A stretch of 64,000 nucleotides of DNA from Bacteroides helcogenes P 36-108 (GCF_000186225.1 NC_014933.1:1860001-1924000), one strand, 5' to 3'; shown: positions 9,173-19,586, counted from the stretch's first letter. The notes: generated by a model from the sequence alone, not told the origin. Translations and numbers: made by a program.

Positions 9173-10561
9173 ATGAAGAATTTGAATAGACTATTGGGGT
9201 ATGCGGCATTGGTCGTACTTCCGATAACGGTAAATGCTCAGCAGGTGCAAGGCTTTGTGCATCAACAGTCAGAGGCTGCGGACTATGTATGGCCTGCAGA
9301 CAAGCAAGTATTGGATAAACTGGATAAATGGCAAGATCAGAAATTCGGCGTTTTGTTTCATTGGGGGCTTTATTCCGTGCCCGGCATTGTAGAGTCCTGG
9401 TCCATTTGTTCGGAAGATGTGGATTGGATTACCCGCAAAGGGAATTTGCCTTATGAGGAATATAAGAAATGGTATTGGGGATTGAAGGATTCTCTGAACC
9501 CGGTAAACTTCAATCCCGGACAATGGGCGGACGTGATGCAGGATGCAGGCATGAGGTATATGATTTTCACTACCAAACATCATGATGGATTCTGCATGTT
9601 TGATAGTAAATATACTGATTTTTCTATAGCTAACGGCGCTTTTAAAAACAATCCCCGCAAGGATGTGGCACGTCATGTGTTCGATGCTTTCCGTCAGAAG
9701 GGATTTATGATGGGGTGTTATTTCTCCAAGCCTGATTGGCATTGTCAATGGTTTTGGAATGATTATTACGCTACTCCGAACCGCCGCATCAACTATAAGA
9801 AGGAAATGCATCCTGACTGGTGGAAAAATTATCAGACTTTCACTCAGAATCAACTGGACGAACTGATGAATGGTTATGGCAGTTTTGACATCCTTTGGTT
9901 GGATGGTGGCTGGATAACGGGTGATGATATTAATCTGGACGGCATTTTGAAGAAAGCACGTAGCCGGCATCCGGGACTTATTGCTGTGGATCGTAGTATT
10001 CGTGGCAAGAATGAGAACTATCAGACTCCCGAACGCGGCATTCCTGAAACGCAGCTTAACTATCCATGGGAAAGCTGTATCACGTTGAGTAATGATTGGG
10101 GGTGGGTTCCTAATGCACCGTTCAAGTCTCCACAGAAAGTGATTAATATTTTGGCGGAGATTACTGCCAAAGGTGGTTGTTTGCTGTTGGGGGTAGGTCC
10201 TACGCCCGATGGCGTGATTGAAGAAGAAGTTGCCAAACGTTTGCATGTGGTAGGCGAATGGTTGAGAACCAATGGGGAGGCAATCTATAATACTCGTACC
10301 ACTGCGGTATATCGTGATGGGAATACTTGGTTCACAGCTTCAAAGGACGGAAAGACATTGTATGCTGTTTATGCTTTGCCTGAAGAAGAAAAATTACCTG
10401 CAACGATTCATTGGAACGGCAATATTCCTAAGGGAAGCATGAAACTTCTGAAAGGAAACAAGACTGTGAAATATACTTGTCAGGGTGAGGAGGTGATTGT
10501 CACTCTGCCGAAGGGCTTGAAGAATGAACCTGTGGCATTGGCTTTTACACTGAGAAAATAA
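9173..10561 (+). CDS. GH29 alpha-L-fucosidase (second paralogue)
   Basis: A secreted 462-residue alpha-L-fucosidase with a signal peptide of about 22 residues (cut after V-N-A). It keeps HHDGFCMFDS (137-146) and the nucleophile motif FDILWLDGGW (Asp 244). It differs from the upstream paralogue mainly in the loop after ESWSICSED (extra V-D and N-L-P-Y-E-E) and in residues after KPDWH (CQWFWND against YEYYWSP), places that could tune acceptor recognition. It follows the FGE/propeller gene by 33 bases and precedes the GH3 gene by 13 bases, consistent with one operon. Confidence 0.93.
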   Translation: MKNLNRLLGYAALVVLPITVNAQQVQGFVHQQSEAADYVWPADKQVLDKLDKWQDQKFGVLFHWGLYSVPGIVESWSICSEDVDWITRKGNLPYEEYKKWYWGLKDSLNPVNFNPGQWADVMQDAGMRYMIFTTKHHDGFCMFDSKYTDFSIANGAFKNNPRKDVARHVFDAFRQKGFMMGCYFSKPDWHCQWFWNDYYATPNRRINYKKEMHPDWWKNYQTFTQNQLDELMNGYGSFDILWLDGGWITGDDINLDGILKKARSRHPGLIAVDRSIRGKNENYQTPERGIPETQLNYPWESCITLSNDWGWVPNAPFKSPQKVINILAEITAKGGCLLLGVGPTPDGVIEEEVAKRLHVVGEWLRTNGEAIYNTRTTAVYRDGNTWFTASKDGKTLYAVYALPEEEKLPATIHWNGNIPKGSMKLLKGNKTVKYTCQGEEVIVTLPKGLKNEPVALAFTLRK

Positions 10562-10574
10562 AAGAGATGGAATA

Positions 10575-12920
10575 ATGAATACAAAACTTGTAATTACTGG
10601 AGCGTTCTTGATAGCAATGACCGGACAGACTTTTTGTCAGAAGCCTGTGTATAAGCAGGCTGGAGCTCCTATCGAATATCGGGTGAAAGATCTGATAGGC
10701 CGTATGACGGTTGAAGAAAAAGTGGCGCAACTCTGTTGTCCGTTGGGCTGGGAGATGTACACTAAAACCGGAAAAAATACGGTGGAAGTGTCTGCTTTGT
10801 ATAAAGAAAAAATGAAAGATGCTCCTGTCGGCTCTTTCTGGGCAGTGTTGCGTGCTGATCCTTGGACACAGAAAACACTGGAAACCGGACTGAATCCTGA
10901 ATTGGCGGCCAAGGCACTGAATGCTTTGCAGAAATACGCGGTCGAAGAAACACGTTTGGGCATACCCGTACTCTTTGCGGAAGAATGTCCGCATGGGCAT
11001 ATGGCTATTGGCGCCACAGTTTTTCCTACGGCTCTTTCGGCTGCCAGTACCTGGGATGAAAGTTTGATGCAGCAAATGGGTGAAGCTATTGCTTTAGAGG
11101 CTCGTCTGCAAGGAGCTAACATCGGTTATGGTCCTGTGCTGGACGTTGCCCGTGAACCGCGTTGGTCACGTATGGAAGAGACTTTTGGCGAAGATCCTGT
11201 ATTAACTTCCGTAATGGGAGTGGCTTTGATGAAAGGCATGCAGGGAGATGTACAGAATGATGGAAAGCATCTTTATTCTACTTTAAAGCATTTTGCCGCT
11301 TATGGTGTGCCCGAATCCGGGCACAATGGTTCTCGGGCCAATAGTGGTATGCGTCAGTTGTTCTCCGAGTATTTGCCGCCTTTTAAGAAAGCAGTTGAAG
11401 CGGGGGCAGGGACTATCATGACTTCGTACAACTCCATTGACGGTGTGCCCTGCACATCCAATAAATTTCTGCTGACCGAAGTACTTCGTAACCAGTGGGG
11501 CTTCAAAGGTTTTGTCTATTCTGATCTCATTAGTATTGAGGGAATAGTAGGCATGCGTGCGGCCAAGGATAATAAAGAGGCTGCTGCAAAAGCACTGAGA
11601 GCCGGATTGGATATGGATTTGGGGGGGGATGCTTTTGGCAGGAATCTGAAGCAGGCTTATGAAGAAGGACTGATTACAATGGATGATTTGGACAGGGCGG
11701 TAAGCAATGTGTTGCGTCTGAAATTTCAAATGGGGCTGTTTGAAAATCCGTATGTCTCTCCGGAACAGGCTGGAAAGCATATTCGCAGCAGGGAGCATAA
11801 AGAATTGGCTCGCCGTGTAGCTCGCGAGGGAGTGGTACTGCTGAAAAACGATGGTGTGCTGCCATTGGACAAGCATCTCAAGAGGATAGCAGTTATTGGT
11901 CCTAATGCTGATATGATGTACAATCAGTTAGGGGACTACACAGCACCGCAGGATCGTAAGGAAATAGTTACGGTTCTTGATGGTGTCCGTGCAGCAGTTT
12001 CCAAGACTACACAGGTAGTGTATGTGAAGGGCTGTGCCGTACGCGATACAACCGAGAGTGATATTCCGGCAGCCGTGGCTGCTGCTCAGAGGGCTGATGC
12101 GGTGATATTGGTAGTAGGCGGCTCCAGCGCACGTGACTTCAAGACGAAATACATTAGTACCGGGGCAGCTACTGTATCGGAAGATATAAAGGTGTTGCCT
12201 GATATGGATTGTGGCGAAGGTTTTGACCGCAGTTCCTTGCGTTTGTTGGGTGATCAGGAGAAGCTGATAAATGCTGTTGCTGCTACCGGAAAGCCGTTGG
12301 TCGTGATTTATATTGCGGGACGGGCCATGAATATGAATTTAGCGGCAGACAAAGCGCGGGCTTTGCTGGCGGCTTGGTATCCCGGAGAGCAGGGAGGTGC
12401 GGGAATTGCCGATATCTTGTTCGGTGATTATAATCCGGCAGGACGTTTACCGGTTTCTATACCGCGTAGTGAAGGTCAGTTACCTGTTTTTTATTCACAG
12501 GGTACTCAACGCGATTATGTGGAAGAGAAAGGTACTCCACTGTATGCTTTCGGCTATGGATTGAGTTATACGAAGTTTGTTTACAGTGCTTTGGAAATGC
12601 GGAAAGGAACGGATGTGGAGACTTTGCAGACCGTTTCGTGTACTGTGACTAACACTGGTGACCGGGATGGTGAAGAAGTGGTACAGCTCTATATCTGTGA
12701 CGAAGTAGCATCTGTATCACAGCCTCCCATATTACTGAAAGCTTTCCGACGTATTTTTCTGAAGAAGGGAGAGAGCAGGAAAGTGACTTTCTTGTTGAAG
12801 AAAGATGATTTGGCTATTTATGATGATGAGATGAATTATGTAGTAGAACCGGGTGATTTTAAAGTAATGGTAGGTGCTGCTTCTGATGACATCAGGCTGA
12901 AAGGTAAGTTTAGGTTGTAA
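10575..12920 (+). CDS. GH3 beta-glycosidase (glucosidase/xylosidase type)
   Basis: A 781-residue exported enzyme that hydrolyses terminal beta-linked sugars by a retaining mechanism. A signal peptide (about 1-21) precedes the GH3 N-terminal TIM barrel with GYGPVLDVAREPRWSRMEE near 184 and KHFAAYG near 238; the nucleophile is Asp 317 in GFVYSDLISIEG. The alpha/beta sandwich domain (R-E-G-V-V-L-L-K-N-D near 415) and a C-terminal fibronectin type III-like domain (LYAFGYGLSYT, then EVVQLYICD) follow. In this locus a beta-1,2-xylosidase acting on plant N-glycans, or removal of glucose/GlcNAc, are possible; the family alone does not decide. Confidence 0.9.
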   Translation: MNTKLVITGAFLIAMTGQTFCQKPVYKQAGAPIEYRVKDLIGRMTVEEKVAQLCCPLGWEMYTKTGKNTVEVSALYKEKMKDAPVGSFWAVLRADPWTQKTLETGLNPELAAKALNALQKYAVEETRLGIPVLFAEECPHGHMAIGATVFPTALSAASTWDESLMQQMGEAIALEARLQGANIGYGPVLDVAREPRWSRMEETFGEDPVLTSVMGVALMKGMQGDVQNDGKHLYSTLKHFAAYGVPESGHNGSRANSGMRQLFSEYLPPFKKAVEAGAGTIMTSYNSIDGVPCTSNKFLLTEVLRNQWGFKGFVYSDLISIEGIVGMRAAKDNKEAAAKALRAGLDMDLGGDAFGRNLKQAYEEGLITMDDLDRAVSNVLRLKFQMGLFENPYVSPEQAGKHIRSREHKELARRVAREGVVLLKNDGVLPLDKHLKRIAVIGPNADMMYNQLGDYTAPQDRKEIVTVLDGVRAAVSKTTQVVYVKGCAVRDTTESDIPAAVAAAQRADAVILVVGGSSARDFKTKYISTGAATVSEDIKVLPDMDCGEGFDRSSLRLLGDQEKLINAVAATGKPLVVIYIAGRAMNMNLAADKARALLAAWYPGEQGGAGIADILFGDYNPAGRLPVSIPRSEGQLPVFYSQGTQRDYVEEKGTPLYAFGYGLSYTKFVYSALEMRKGTDVETLQTVSCTVTNTGDRDGEEVVQLYICDEVASVSQPPILLKAFRRIFLKKGESRKVTFLLKKDDLAIYDDEMNYVVEPGDFKVMVGAASDDIRLKGKFRL

Positions 12921-12939
12921 TAGCCTCTATATTTAAGAT

Positions 12940-12981
12940 AAGTCCCGGAAATGTGATGGATCCGTCACATTTCCGGGACTT
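12940..12981. terminator. Bidirectional hairpin between convergent GH3 and GH92 genes
   Basis: A perfect 17-bp inverted repeat (12940-12956 with 12965-12981, arms AAGTCCCGGAAATGTGA and its complement) encloses an 8-base loop. It lies in the 99-base gap between the 3' ends of two convergent genes. There is no strong T-run on either side, but the stem length and position suit a shared terminator. Confidence 0.8.
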
Positions 12982-13019
12982 AGTCTATTTGAATTGAGCT
13001 TTTTCGAGGAGACTTTTGT

Positions 13020-15212
13020 TTATTTCATTTTATAGACCAAAGTGCCTCCTTTCAGGATGTCTTCGTGGGTAATATGGTTTTTAGTATAAGGTTTACCATT
13101 CAAAGTAATGCTATCCACATATTTATGTTCTTTAGAGAGCCCTTCGGAAATCACGGTAAAAGTCTTTCCATCTGCTAAATGAAGTACGAATTTCGGCATT
13201 TGAGGTGCTCCGAATACATACTCGCCGCTTACGGGATTCACTGGGTAAAATCCCATGGCAGAGAACATGTACCATGCTGACATCTGTCCGCAATCATCGT
13301 TGCCACAAAGCCCGTCGGGTACGGGACGATATTGCGTGTCGAATATTTCGCGGATCAGCTCTTGGGTACGTTCCGGACGTCCTGCAAGGGCATATAGATA
13401 GGCGATGTGATGACTCGGTTCGTTACCATGGGCATATTGTCCGATGAGGCCGGTGACATCGGCTTGTTTAGTTTCCAACTTTACGGAAAAGAGAGAGTCT
13501 AACTTGTTGAGAAAAGGTTTTTCACCACCGAAGAGGGCAATAAGGCCGGGTACATCATGTTGCACATGCCAGGTATATTGCCAGGCATTGCCTTCCGTGT
13601 AGTCTCCACCATTGCTCTCGGAATGAGTTACGTCACTGGGATTGAAAGGTGATTTCCATGTACCGTCGGCATTGCGGGGCCGCATGAATAAGGTTTCCTT
13701 GTCGAACAGGTTTTTGTAGAAGCTTGTCCGCCTGCCAAAGTAGACGGCTTCTTCTGTTTTGCCCATCAGTTTGGCCATCTCGGCTGCGGCATAGTCATCA
13801 TAAACGGATTCTAAAGTGGAAGATACGGATTCTGCTTCAGTCAAGTCAGTAGGCAGATAGCCATACTGCATATAGTTATTCCAATCAGATTTCAGTTTGT
13901 GAGGGATAGTCTGTGTCTTTTTTATAGCTTGGAAAGCACGTTCGGCATCGAAGCCACGGAAGCCTTTGCGATAGGCTTCCGCCACTACGGACACTCCATG
14001 GTTGGCTATCATACAGTAATTTTCTTTTCCCCACAATCCCCATATAGGCAAGAAGCCTTGTACTTCGGACTGTTCTACCAATGAACTGACAAAACCGTCC
14101 ACACGTTCGGGAACCATCAGGGTATAGAACGGATGGGCGGCTCGGTAAGTATCCCATAAAGAGAAAGTGGAATAGAAAGTGCCGGTTTCTGCTTTCACTA
14201 TACTGTCCGCGGCATTACGATACATGCCGTCCACGTCCGAGATTTGGTTCGGTTGAATCAAAGCATGGTAGAAGCCGGTATAGAAGTTCGTTTTTTCTTC
14301 ATCGCTTCCGGTTACTTCGATGCGGCTCAGGTACTTGTTCCAGTTGTCGTGGGCAGCTTTTTTCACTTCTTCAAAATTCCATCCGGATATTTCGGCATTC
14401 ATGTTTCTCTTGGCTCCTTCTATACTGGTGGTGGAGAGTGCTACTTTCATCATCAATACATCTTCGGGATTTAGGCTGAAAGTGGCGATGATACGTTTGC
14501 CTTTTTCCGTTTCGGCCAATGGCAAGTATATGGAATCAGAGACAGGACGGTTGAACTTCATCACAAAGAAATAGTCCTGGCTCACCCATACGCTGTTGCG
14601 CACGTGTCCGGTCAAGGTCTGTGAATCTTCCCAACTCACATCACAGCTTTGCACCTGCGAATGATATTGTTTTTCATTCCAACTTGGACCGTGCTGAAGG
14701 TCAATCAGGATGGAAGCTGAGTCGGTTTTATGGTAGGTGTAGCGATGCAGGGCGACATGCGTGGAGGCAGTCAGTTCGGCTCTGACTTGCGGTTCGTTCA
14801 ATTCTACGGTATAATATCCCGGTGTAGCAGCTTCTTTTTCTTTGTCGAAATGGCTGCGGTAAGCATCCCAGTTGCGGGTACGTTTCCCGGTGACGGGCAT
14901 TACAAGAATATCCCCCAGATCCATACAGCCTGTTCCGTTCAAATGGGTTTGGGTAAATCCCCAAATCAGAGAGTCGCTATATACGTATTCTGCACAATAT
15001 CTCCATCCTATGGCTCCGGTGACAGGACTGGTCTGAATCATGCCGAACGGAGTACATGCTCCGGGGAAGGTATGTCCGTTGTCTGCTGCTCCTATAAAGG
15101 GATTTACGTACTGGGTATAGTCAGTTTCTGCGGTGGTTGTCTTTGTAGAGTTGCAGCCCAGCAGTGTGCTGCTCAGGGCTAATACATATAAGATAATATG
15201 GTTTTTCTTCAT
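13020..15212 (-). CDS. GH92 alpha-mannosidase, lipoprotein
   Basis: A 730-residue calcium-dependent exo-alpha-mannosidase of family GH92, anchored as a lipoprotein. I chose the ATG at 15210-15212 because it gives a lipoprotein signal with lipobox LLGC (Cys 20 of MKKNHIILYVLALSSTLLGC); a longer frame start adds an unlikely leader. Family signs are Y-V-N-P-F-I-G near the N-terminus, G-C-M-D-L-G-D, TFSLWDTYRAAHP, the catalytic-acid region YTEGNAWQYTW and the base/calcium region GLCGNDDCGQMSAWYMF. It is followed upstream on the same strand by the PNGase gene (26-base gap), so mannose trimming and glycan release are co-expressed. Confidence 0.92.
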   Translation of the reverse strand: MKKNHIILYVLALSSTLLGCNSTKTTTAETDYTQYVNPFIGAADNGHTFPGACTPFGMIQTSPVTGAIGWRYCAEYVYSDSLIWGFTQTHLNGTGCMDLGDILVMPVTGKRTRNWDAYRSHFDKEKEAATPGYYTVELNEPQVRAELTASTHVALHRYTYHKTDSASILIDLQHGPSWNEKQYHSQVQSCDVSWEDSQTLTGHVRNSVWVSQDYFFVMKFNRPVSDSIYLPLAETEKGKRIIATFSLNPEDVLMMKVALSTTSIEGAKRNMNAEISGWNFEEVKKAAHDNWNKYLSRIEVTGSDEEKTNFYTGFYHALIQPNQISDVDGMYRNAADSIVKAETGTFYSTFSLWDTYRAAHPFYTLMVPERVDGFVSSLVEQSEVQGFLPIWGLWGKENYCMIANHGVSVVAEAYRKGFRGFDAERAFQAIKKTQTIPHKLKSDWNNYMQYGYLPTDLTEAESVSSTLESVYDDYAAAEMAKLMGKTEEAVYFGRRTSFYKNLFDKETLFMRPRNADGTWKSPFNPSDVTHSESNGGDYTEGNAWQYTWHVQHDVPGLIALFGGEKPFLNKLDSLFSVKLETKQADVTGLIGQYAHGNEPSHHIAYLYALAGRPERTQELIREIFDTQYRPVPDGLCGNDDCGQMSAWYMFSAMGFYPVNPVSGEYVFGAPQMPKFVLHLADGKTFTVISEGLSKEHKYVDSITLNGKPYTKNHITHEDILKGGTLVYKMK

Positions 15213-15238
15213 AATTATTATTTTGGGGATGAATAGAA

Positions 15239-16960
15239 TCAATAAATCAATGTTCCGGAGATGCACCAATAACTGTTACTGTTTCCTTCGGGGGCTCCTT
15301 GCGGTATTTGTACGCTGAGAGTATGCTCTCCAGCTTCCAAATTGCCAAGACAGATATACTCCGGATTGGTAACAGTGCCGGGACACCAGTTGGAACGGCT
15401 AAGGTCGGATGAGCTAAGACCATTGGAAAAGTTTCCTGAACAGGGATTCAGGTTGCGGTAAGTGCCGCAGTCATCACGCCAAGGAATGAAGGTTATGATT
15501 TTTTGTCCGTCCAGCAGGATGGTGTTGGGCTTTTGGTTGAATTCATCACCACCGCCCCAGCCACCATGTCCGGTGGTGAGGTAGAATAGGCGTGCATTGG
15601 TTACGGGTTCGTTCAGGGTAAATTTTACACGTAAGGTATCATTTCCCAGGAAAGTAGGATAAGCCTGTCCGGCTTGTTCCAGATAGTTTACGGTATTGAA
15701 TAGAGGTATGGTCTTCAATATACGGTGTTCGTCGTCCGGATAGTATTTCAGATTGAGCGACAGGCGGTGGCCTTTGGCATCCCAGTTGCCGATATAGGCG
15801 CCGATCCAGGCTTCGCCTTGCAGGTGTTCGGCAAGGTTCGTCACTTCGGATTTATAGAGTACAGAGTCCACCCAATCTTGTCCTTTTACCTTATTATAAT
15901 TGAACTTGCGTACACCAAAGGCGGTGAAAAAACGCATCAGTTCAAGAGGTGTGTCATAATAGGGTGTGGAAATGAGTGCCGGATAGGCCATATCTTTGGA
16001 TTGGAAAGCCGGTACGCTTTTGAGGTCACGGATGGCATCGAGAAAGGATTGCTTCTTTCCGGTGGGAATCACGAAGATGGATCCGGTGCGGTCATAAGCA
16101 TCTCCATCGGAATATTGGGCCACTTCCACAAAAATACTGCGGTTCTTTACATACTCCGGCAGTTTTACTTTTTTCAGGATAATAGTACCTCCGCCGGCGG
16201 GATACATGATACCTTCTTCGAGTGTGGCAGGCAGTTTAGCACCATTGAAGCAGATGGGCTGCTGGTCGAATACGGGTATGGTAATGACACCGCTTTGGTT
16301 GATGGTGTATTGATAATCATCGGCATCCAGTGCTTCACCCCAGGTGGTAGGTAGCAGATTCTCTGCTTTCTTCAGGGGAGAAATGGAGGAGGCTTCCTGC
16401 ACCATATCTCCGTTGCGGATTACTTTCAGCACTAATCCGTCGGGTACACCAACGTTGGCTTGCGGTGTTCCTCGAAAAGGAATGTCATTGGTGTACCAGA
16501 CTTCGATGGTATTGGAACGCAGTGAAGTGCGGAGTATCTTGCAGTTCAGGCCTAAGTGTTTTCCTTCGCCTGCTTCGGTGAATCCGGCGCCTATCCTGAA
16601 CGGAGTGGCAGCGGAGATGACTTTCCCGTTAGGCAACTTGGCAAGACGATAGGCTTGGCAAGAAGAATAATCTATGTAGTTACTGGTCACCGGTGTTTCA
16701 ATTTCGGGAGTCGGTTCTCCTACTGTTTCAGGACTTTGTTCTTGGGGTGGAAGCACATTCTTCAAGGCTACTTGATCCATGCAGACTGTCATTTGCATCT
16801 GTCCGGGAATTGTTTTGCCTTTATAGACACTTCGGTAAATGACTTCGATACCTTTGGCATTTTTTAATTTTTTCTGCATGTTTTGTGCAGAAATGGTTGT
16901 GGACAAGGTAAGGATGCATAACATCAGTAACCATGTTTTTTTGTTCCGTTTTGCTTTCAT
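15239..16960 (-). CDS. Large PNGase F-type peptide-N-glycosidase with N-terminal extension
   Basis: A 573-residue exported amidase (signal peptide about 1-25, cut after S-A-Q) that would cleave the Asn-GlcNAc amide bond and release whole N-glycans. The C-terminal half matches PNGase F: GDAYDRTGSIFVIP, with Asp 290 aligning to catalytic Asp 60; GGDEFNQKPNTILLDG, with Glu 473 aligning to Glu 206; and SNWCPGTV, aligning to GWCPGM. An additional domain of about 190 residues (27-215) is absent from short PNGase F but fits the large PNGases such as Elizabethkingia PNGase F-II, which carry an N-terminal bowl-like domain and accept core alpha-1,3-fucose. The segment VWYTNDIPFRG...GVPDGLVLKV resembles GLPGLI-family proteins. 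It is divergent from the MFS gene. Confidence 0.87.
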   Translation of the reverse strand: MKAKRNKKTWLLMLCILTLSTTISAQNMQKKLKNAKGIEVIYRSVYKGKTIPGQMQMTVCMDQVALKNVLPPQEQSPETVGEPTPEIETPVTSNYIDYSSCQAYRLAKLPNGKVISAATPFRIGAGFTEAGEGKHLGLNCKILRTSLRSNTIEVWYTNDIPFRGTPQANVGVPDGLVLKVIRNGDMVQEASSISPLKKAENLLPTTWGEALDADDYQYTINQSGVITIPVFDQQPICFNGAKLPATLEEGIMYPAGGGTIILKKVKLPEYVKNRSIFVEVAQYSDGDAYDRTGSIFVIPTGKKQSFLDAIRDLKSVPAFQSKDMAYPALISTPYYDTPLELMRFFTAFGVRKFNYNKVKGQDWVDSVLYKSEVTNLAEHLQGEAWIGAYIGNWDAKGHRLSLNLKYYPDDEHRILKTIPLFNTVNYLEQAGQAYPTFLGNDTLRVKFTLNEPVTNARLFYLTTGHGGWGGGDEFNQKPNTILLDGQKIITFIPWRDDCGTYRNLNPCSGNFSNGLSSSDLSRSNWCPGTVTNPEYICLGNLEAGEHTLSVQIPQGAPEGNSNSYWCISGTLIY

Positions 16961-17003
16961 TATAGTTGGTAGTTGGTAATTAGGATATTTTTAAATTATG
17001 CTA

Positions 17004-17011
17004 CAAAAGTA
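17004..17011 (-). promoter_or_regulatory. Likely -7 box of the PNGase/GH92 operon
   Basis: On the minus strand the sequence is TACTTTTG, matching TAnnTTTG, 44 bases before the PNGase ATG. No clear TTTG was found at the -33 position. The 289-base divergent region 16961-17249 otherwise holds AT-rich DNA; no certain promoter for the + strand MFS gene was identified. Confidence 0.5.
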
Positions 17012-17249
17012 CGAAAAAGAATTTGTTCTAAAGCCACATAATTAGAGCATGTAACCTGACTTTTGGCTATTTTATGTTACTGGCTTTGTTAAAAACAAAC
17101 AAATTCTCAAGAAGAAAACGAAGATTGTTGCTGATTAATATGTATTTTTTATTCCTTTGTTATGAATTTCTATGATGTGAATGCCTATTTTATGTAAAAA
17201 AGGTATATATATTGCATCTGTTTAAATATATTTATAGTATGATATTTTT

Positions 17250-18557
17250 ATGAAAAACATTACTCGTACACCTGTTTGGTGGGTTCCTACTGCCTATTTT
17301 GCTATGGGGTTACCTTTTATTGCTGTTAATTTGGTTTCTACATTTATGTTCAAGGATTTGGGCATTTCCGATACTCAGATAGCCTTTTGGACTTCTGTCA
17401 TTATGATGCCCTGGACTCTGAAATTTCTGTGGAGCCCTTTTTTGGAGATGTATCGCACGAAGAAGTTCTTTGTGGTGGTTACCCAACTACTTAGCGGATT
17501 GCTGTTTGGTTTGGTGGCTTTTTCTTTGAAGTTTGATTATTTTTTCGCCATCAGCATCTCTACTATGGCTATGGTGGCTCTTAGTGGAGCTACTCATGAT
17601 GTGGCTTGTGATGGTGTGTACATGGATGAACTTTCACCGACTGATCAGGCAAAATATATCGGTGTGCAAGGTGCTTTCTATAATATAGCTAAGCTGGTGG
17701 CGAATGGAGGTCTGGTGGCGATGGCCGGTATGCTTTCAAAACATTATGGAGCTGTGGAAGGAGGCTCTATCACTGAAAATATTTCGGCTTATAAAGAGGC
17801 ATGGATGATTATTTTTATTGTTATTTCCTTACTGTTAATTACTCTTGGAGTTTACCATTCTAAAATGCTGCCATCTACGCAGGTACGGGTGTATAAACAA
17901 CGTTCAGCTTCTGAAGTGTTGCAGGAATTATGGGCGGTAATTTGCAATTTCTTTACCAAGAAATATATTTTATATTATATTTGCTTTATTATTCTTTACC
18001 GTTTTGCCGAAGGATTTGTAATGAAGATAGCGCCGCTTTTCTTACGTTCCTCACGTGAGATGGGAGGCTTAGGGCTTTCGTTGACAGAGATAGGGACACT
18101 TAATGGAGTTTTTGGTTCGGCAGCTTTCGTTTTGGGCTCTTTGCTGGCAGGTATGTATGTCTCGAAATTAGGATTGAAGAAGACGCTGTTTTCTCTCTGT
18201 TGCGTATTTAATTTCCCGTTTGCGGTTTATACCTTGCTGGCTGTTTTTCAACCTGAAAGTTTGTATTTGATAGGTACTGGTATAGTGTTTGAGTATTTTG
18301 GATATGGTTTTGGATTTGTGGGTCTTACATTGTTTATGATGCAGCAAATAGCTCCCGGAAAGCATCAGATGTCTCATTATGCTTTTGCATCAGGTATCAT
18401 GAATTTAGGCGTGATGCTTCCGGGGATGATGAGTGGTTATCTCAGTGACAGATATGGATATGAGCGATTCTTTATTTATGTACTTTTGGCTGCTCTTCCG
18501 TCTTTGATGATAACTTATTTCATACCGTTTACTTATGATGACTCGAAGAAGAAATAA
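17250..18557 (+). CDS. MFS permease, likely Man-GlcNAc importer
   Basis: A 435-residue inner-membrane major facilitator protein with about 12 hydrophobic segments and no signal peptide. The N-terminus ([15 protein letters not shown], then [10 protein letters not shown]) and [15 protein letters not shown] resemble the AmpG-like branch of MFS. It precedes GH130 (32-base gap) and GH92, the same order as BT1034-BT1033-BT1032 in B. thetaiotaomicron. The inferred role is moving beta-mannosyl-GlcNAc, the trimmed N-glycan core, into the cytoplasm for phosphorolysis. Family assignment is firm; the substrate is inferred from context. Confidence 0.85.
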   Translation: MKNITRTPVWWVPTAYFAMGLPFIAVNLVSTFMFKDLGISDTQIAFWTSVIMMPWTLKFLWSPFLEMYRTKKFFVVVTQLLSGLLFGLVAFSLKFDYFFAISISTMAMVALSGATHDVACDGVYMDELSPTDQAKYIGVQGAFYNIAKLVANGGLVAMAGMLSKHYGAVEGGSITENISAYKEAWMIIFIVISLLLITLGVYHSKMLPSTQVRVYKQRSASEVLQELWAVICNFFTKKYILYYICFIILYRFAEGFVMKIAPLFLRSSREMGGLGLSLTEIGTLNGVFGSAAFVLGSLLAGMYVSKLGLKKTLFSLCCVFNFPFAVYTLLAVFQPESLYLIGTGIVFEYFGYGFGFVGLTLFMMQQIAPGKHQMSHYAFASGIMNLGVMLPGMMSGYLSDRYGYERFFIYVLLAALPSLMITYFIPFTYDDSKKK

Positions 18558-18589
18558 ATTATAAACCTAAAAATAAAGAATTAAGAATT

Positions 18590-19561
18590 ATGAATGACAA
18601 AATTGTAATGCCTTGGGAAGAACGTCCGGAAGGATGTTCAGATGTGATGTGGCGTTATTCAAAGAATCCGGTTATTGGTCGTTACCATATACCGACTTCA
18701 AACAGTATTTTCAACAGTGCAGTAGTTCCGTTCGGCGATGGTTTTGCCGGAGTATTTCGTTGTGACAACAAAGCAGTGCAGATGAATATCTTTGCAGGCT
18801 TCAGTAAAGATGGTATCAACTGGGAGATCAGTCATGAACCTATTTCTTTCAAAGCAGGAAATACGAATATGATAGAGTCTGAATATAAATATGATCCGCG
18901 TGTCACTTGGATTGAAGATCGCTACTGGATTACTTGGTGTAATGGCTATCATGGCCCTACTATCGGCATTGGTTACACATTCGATTTTAAAGAGTTCTTC
19001 CAGTGTGAGAATGCTTTTTTGCCCTTTAATCGTAATGGTGTGCTTTTTCCTCAGAAGATAAATGGTAAGTATGCCATGTTGAGCCGTCCAAGTGATAACG
19101 GACATACCCCATTTGGGGATATTTACCTTAGTTATAGCCCGGACATGAAATATTGGGGTGAACATCGCTGTGTGATGAAAGTGACTCCTTTTCCGGAAAG
19201 TGCCTGGCAGTGCACTAAGATAGGAGCAGGCTCTGTACCATTTTTGACCGATGAAGGTTGGCTGATTTTTTATCATGGAGTCATCACTACTTGTAATGGT
19301 TTCCGATATTCTATGGGAGCAGCCATTCTTGATAAAGAGAATCCTGACAAAGTTTTGTATCGTACACGTGAATATTTGCTTGCACCTGCTGCTTCTTATG
19401 AATTACAGGGGGATGTGCCTAATGTTGTATTCCCGTGTGCTGCATTACAGGATGGAAACAGAGTTGCAGTGTATTATGGCGCTGCCGATACGGTTGTAGG
19501 AATGGCTTTCGGCTATATTTCCGAGATTATAGAGTTTACCAAGCGGACGAGCGTTATTTAA
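18590..19561 (+). CDS. GH130 beta-1,4-mannosyl-GlcNAc phosphorylase
   Basis: A 323-residue cytoplasmic enzyme (no signal peptide) of the GH130 five-bladed propeller family. These enzymes split beta-mannosides with phosphate to give alpha-mannose 1-phosphate. The catalytic aspartate is Asp 102 in [11 protein letters not shown], equivalent to Asp 104 of UhgbMP. Further family motifs are [22 protein letters not shown] and LIFYHGV. The gene order with an MFS permease and GH92 matches the characterised B. thetaiotaomicron BT1033, a 4-O-beta-mannosyl-GlcNAc phosphorylase. The product would feed mannose 1-phosphate and GlcNAc into central metabolism without spending ATP on the mannose. Confidence 0.9.
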   Translation: MNDKIVMPWEERPEGCSDVMWRYSKNPVIGRYHIPTSNSIFNSAVVPFGDGFAGVFRCDNKAVQMNIFAGFSKDGINWEISHEPISFKAGNTNMIESEYKYDPRVTWIEDRYWITWCNGYHGPTIGIGYTFDFKEFFQCENAFLPFNRNGVLFPQKINGKYAMLSRPSDNGHTPFGDIYLSYSPDMKYWGEHRCVMKVTPFPESAWQCTKIGAGSVPFLTDEGWLIFYHGVITTCNGFRYSMGAAILDKENPDKVLYRTREYLLAPAASYELQGDVPNVVFPCAALQDGNRVAVYYGAADTVVGMAFGYISEIIEFTKRTSVI

Positions 19562-19586
19562 GCACCCCTTTATAAATTTTATTATC

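Noticed and set aside
9269..10246. A long minus-strand open frame of 325 codons inside the second fucosidase gene.
   Set aside because: It lies wholly antisense to a well-supported GH29 gene, its translation resembles no family, and the equivalent region of the paralogue has several shorter antisense frames.
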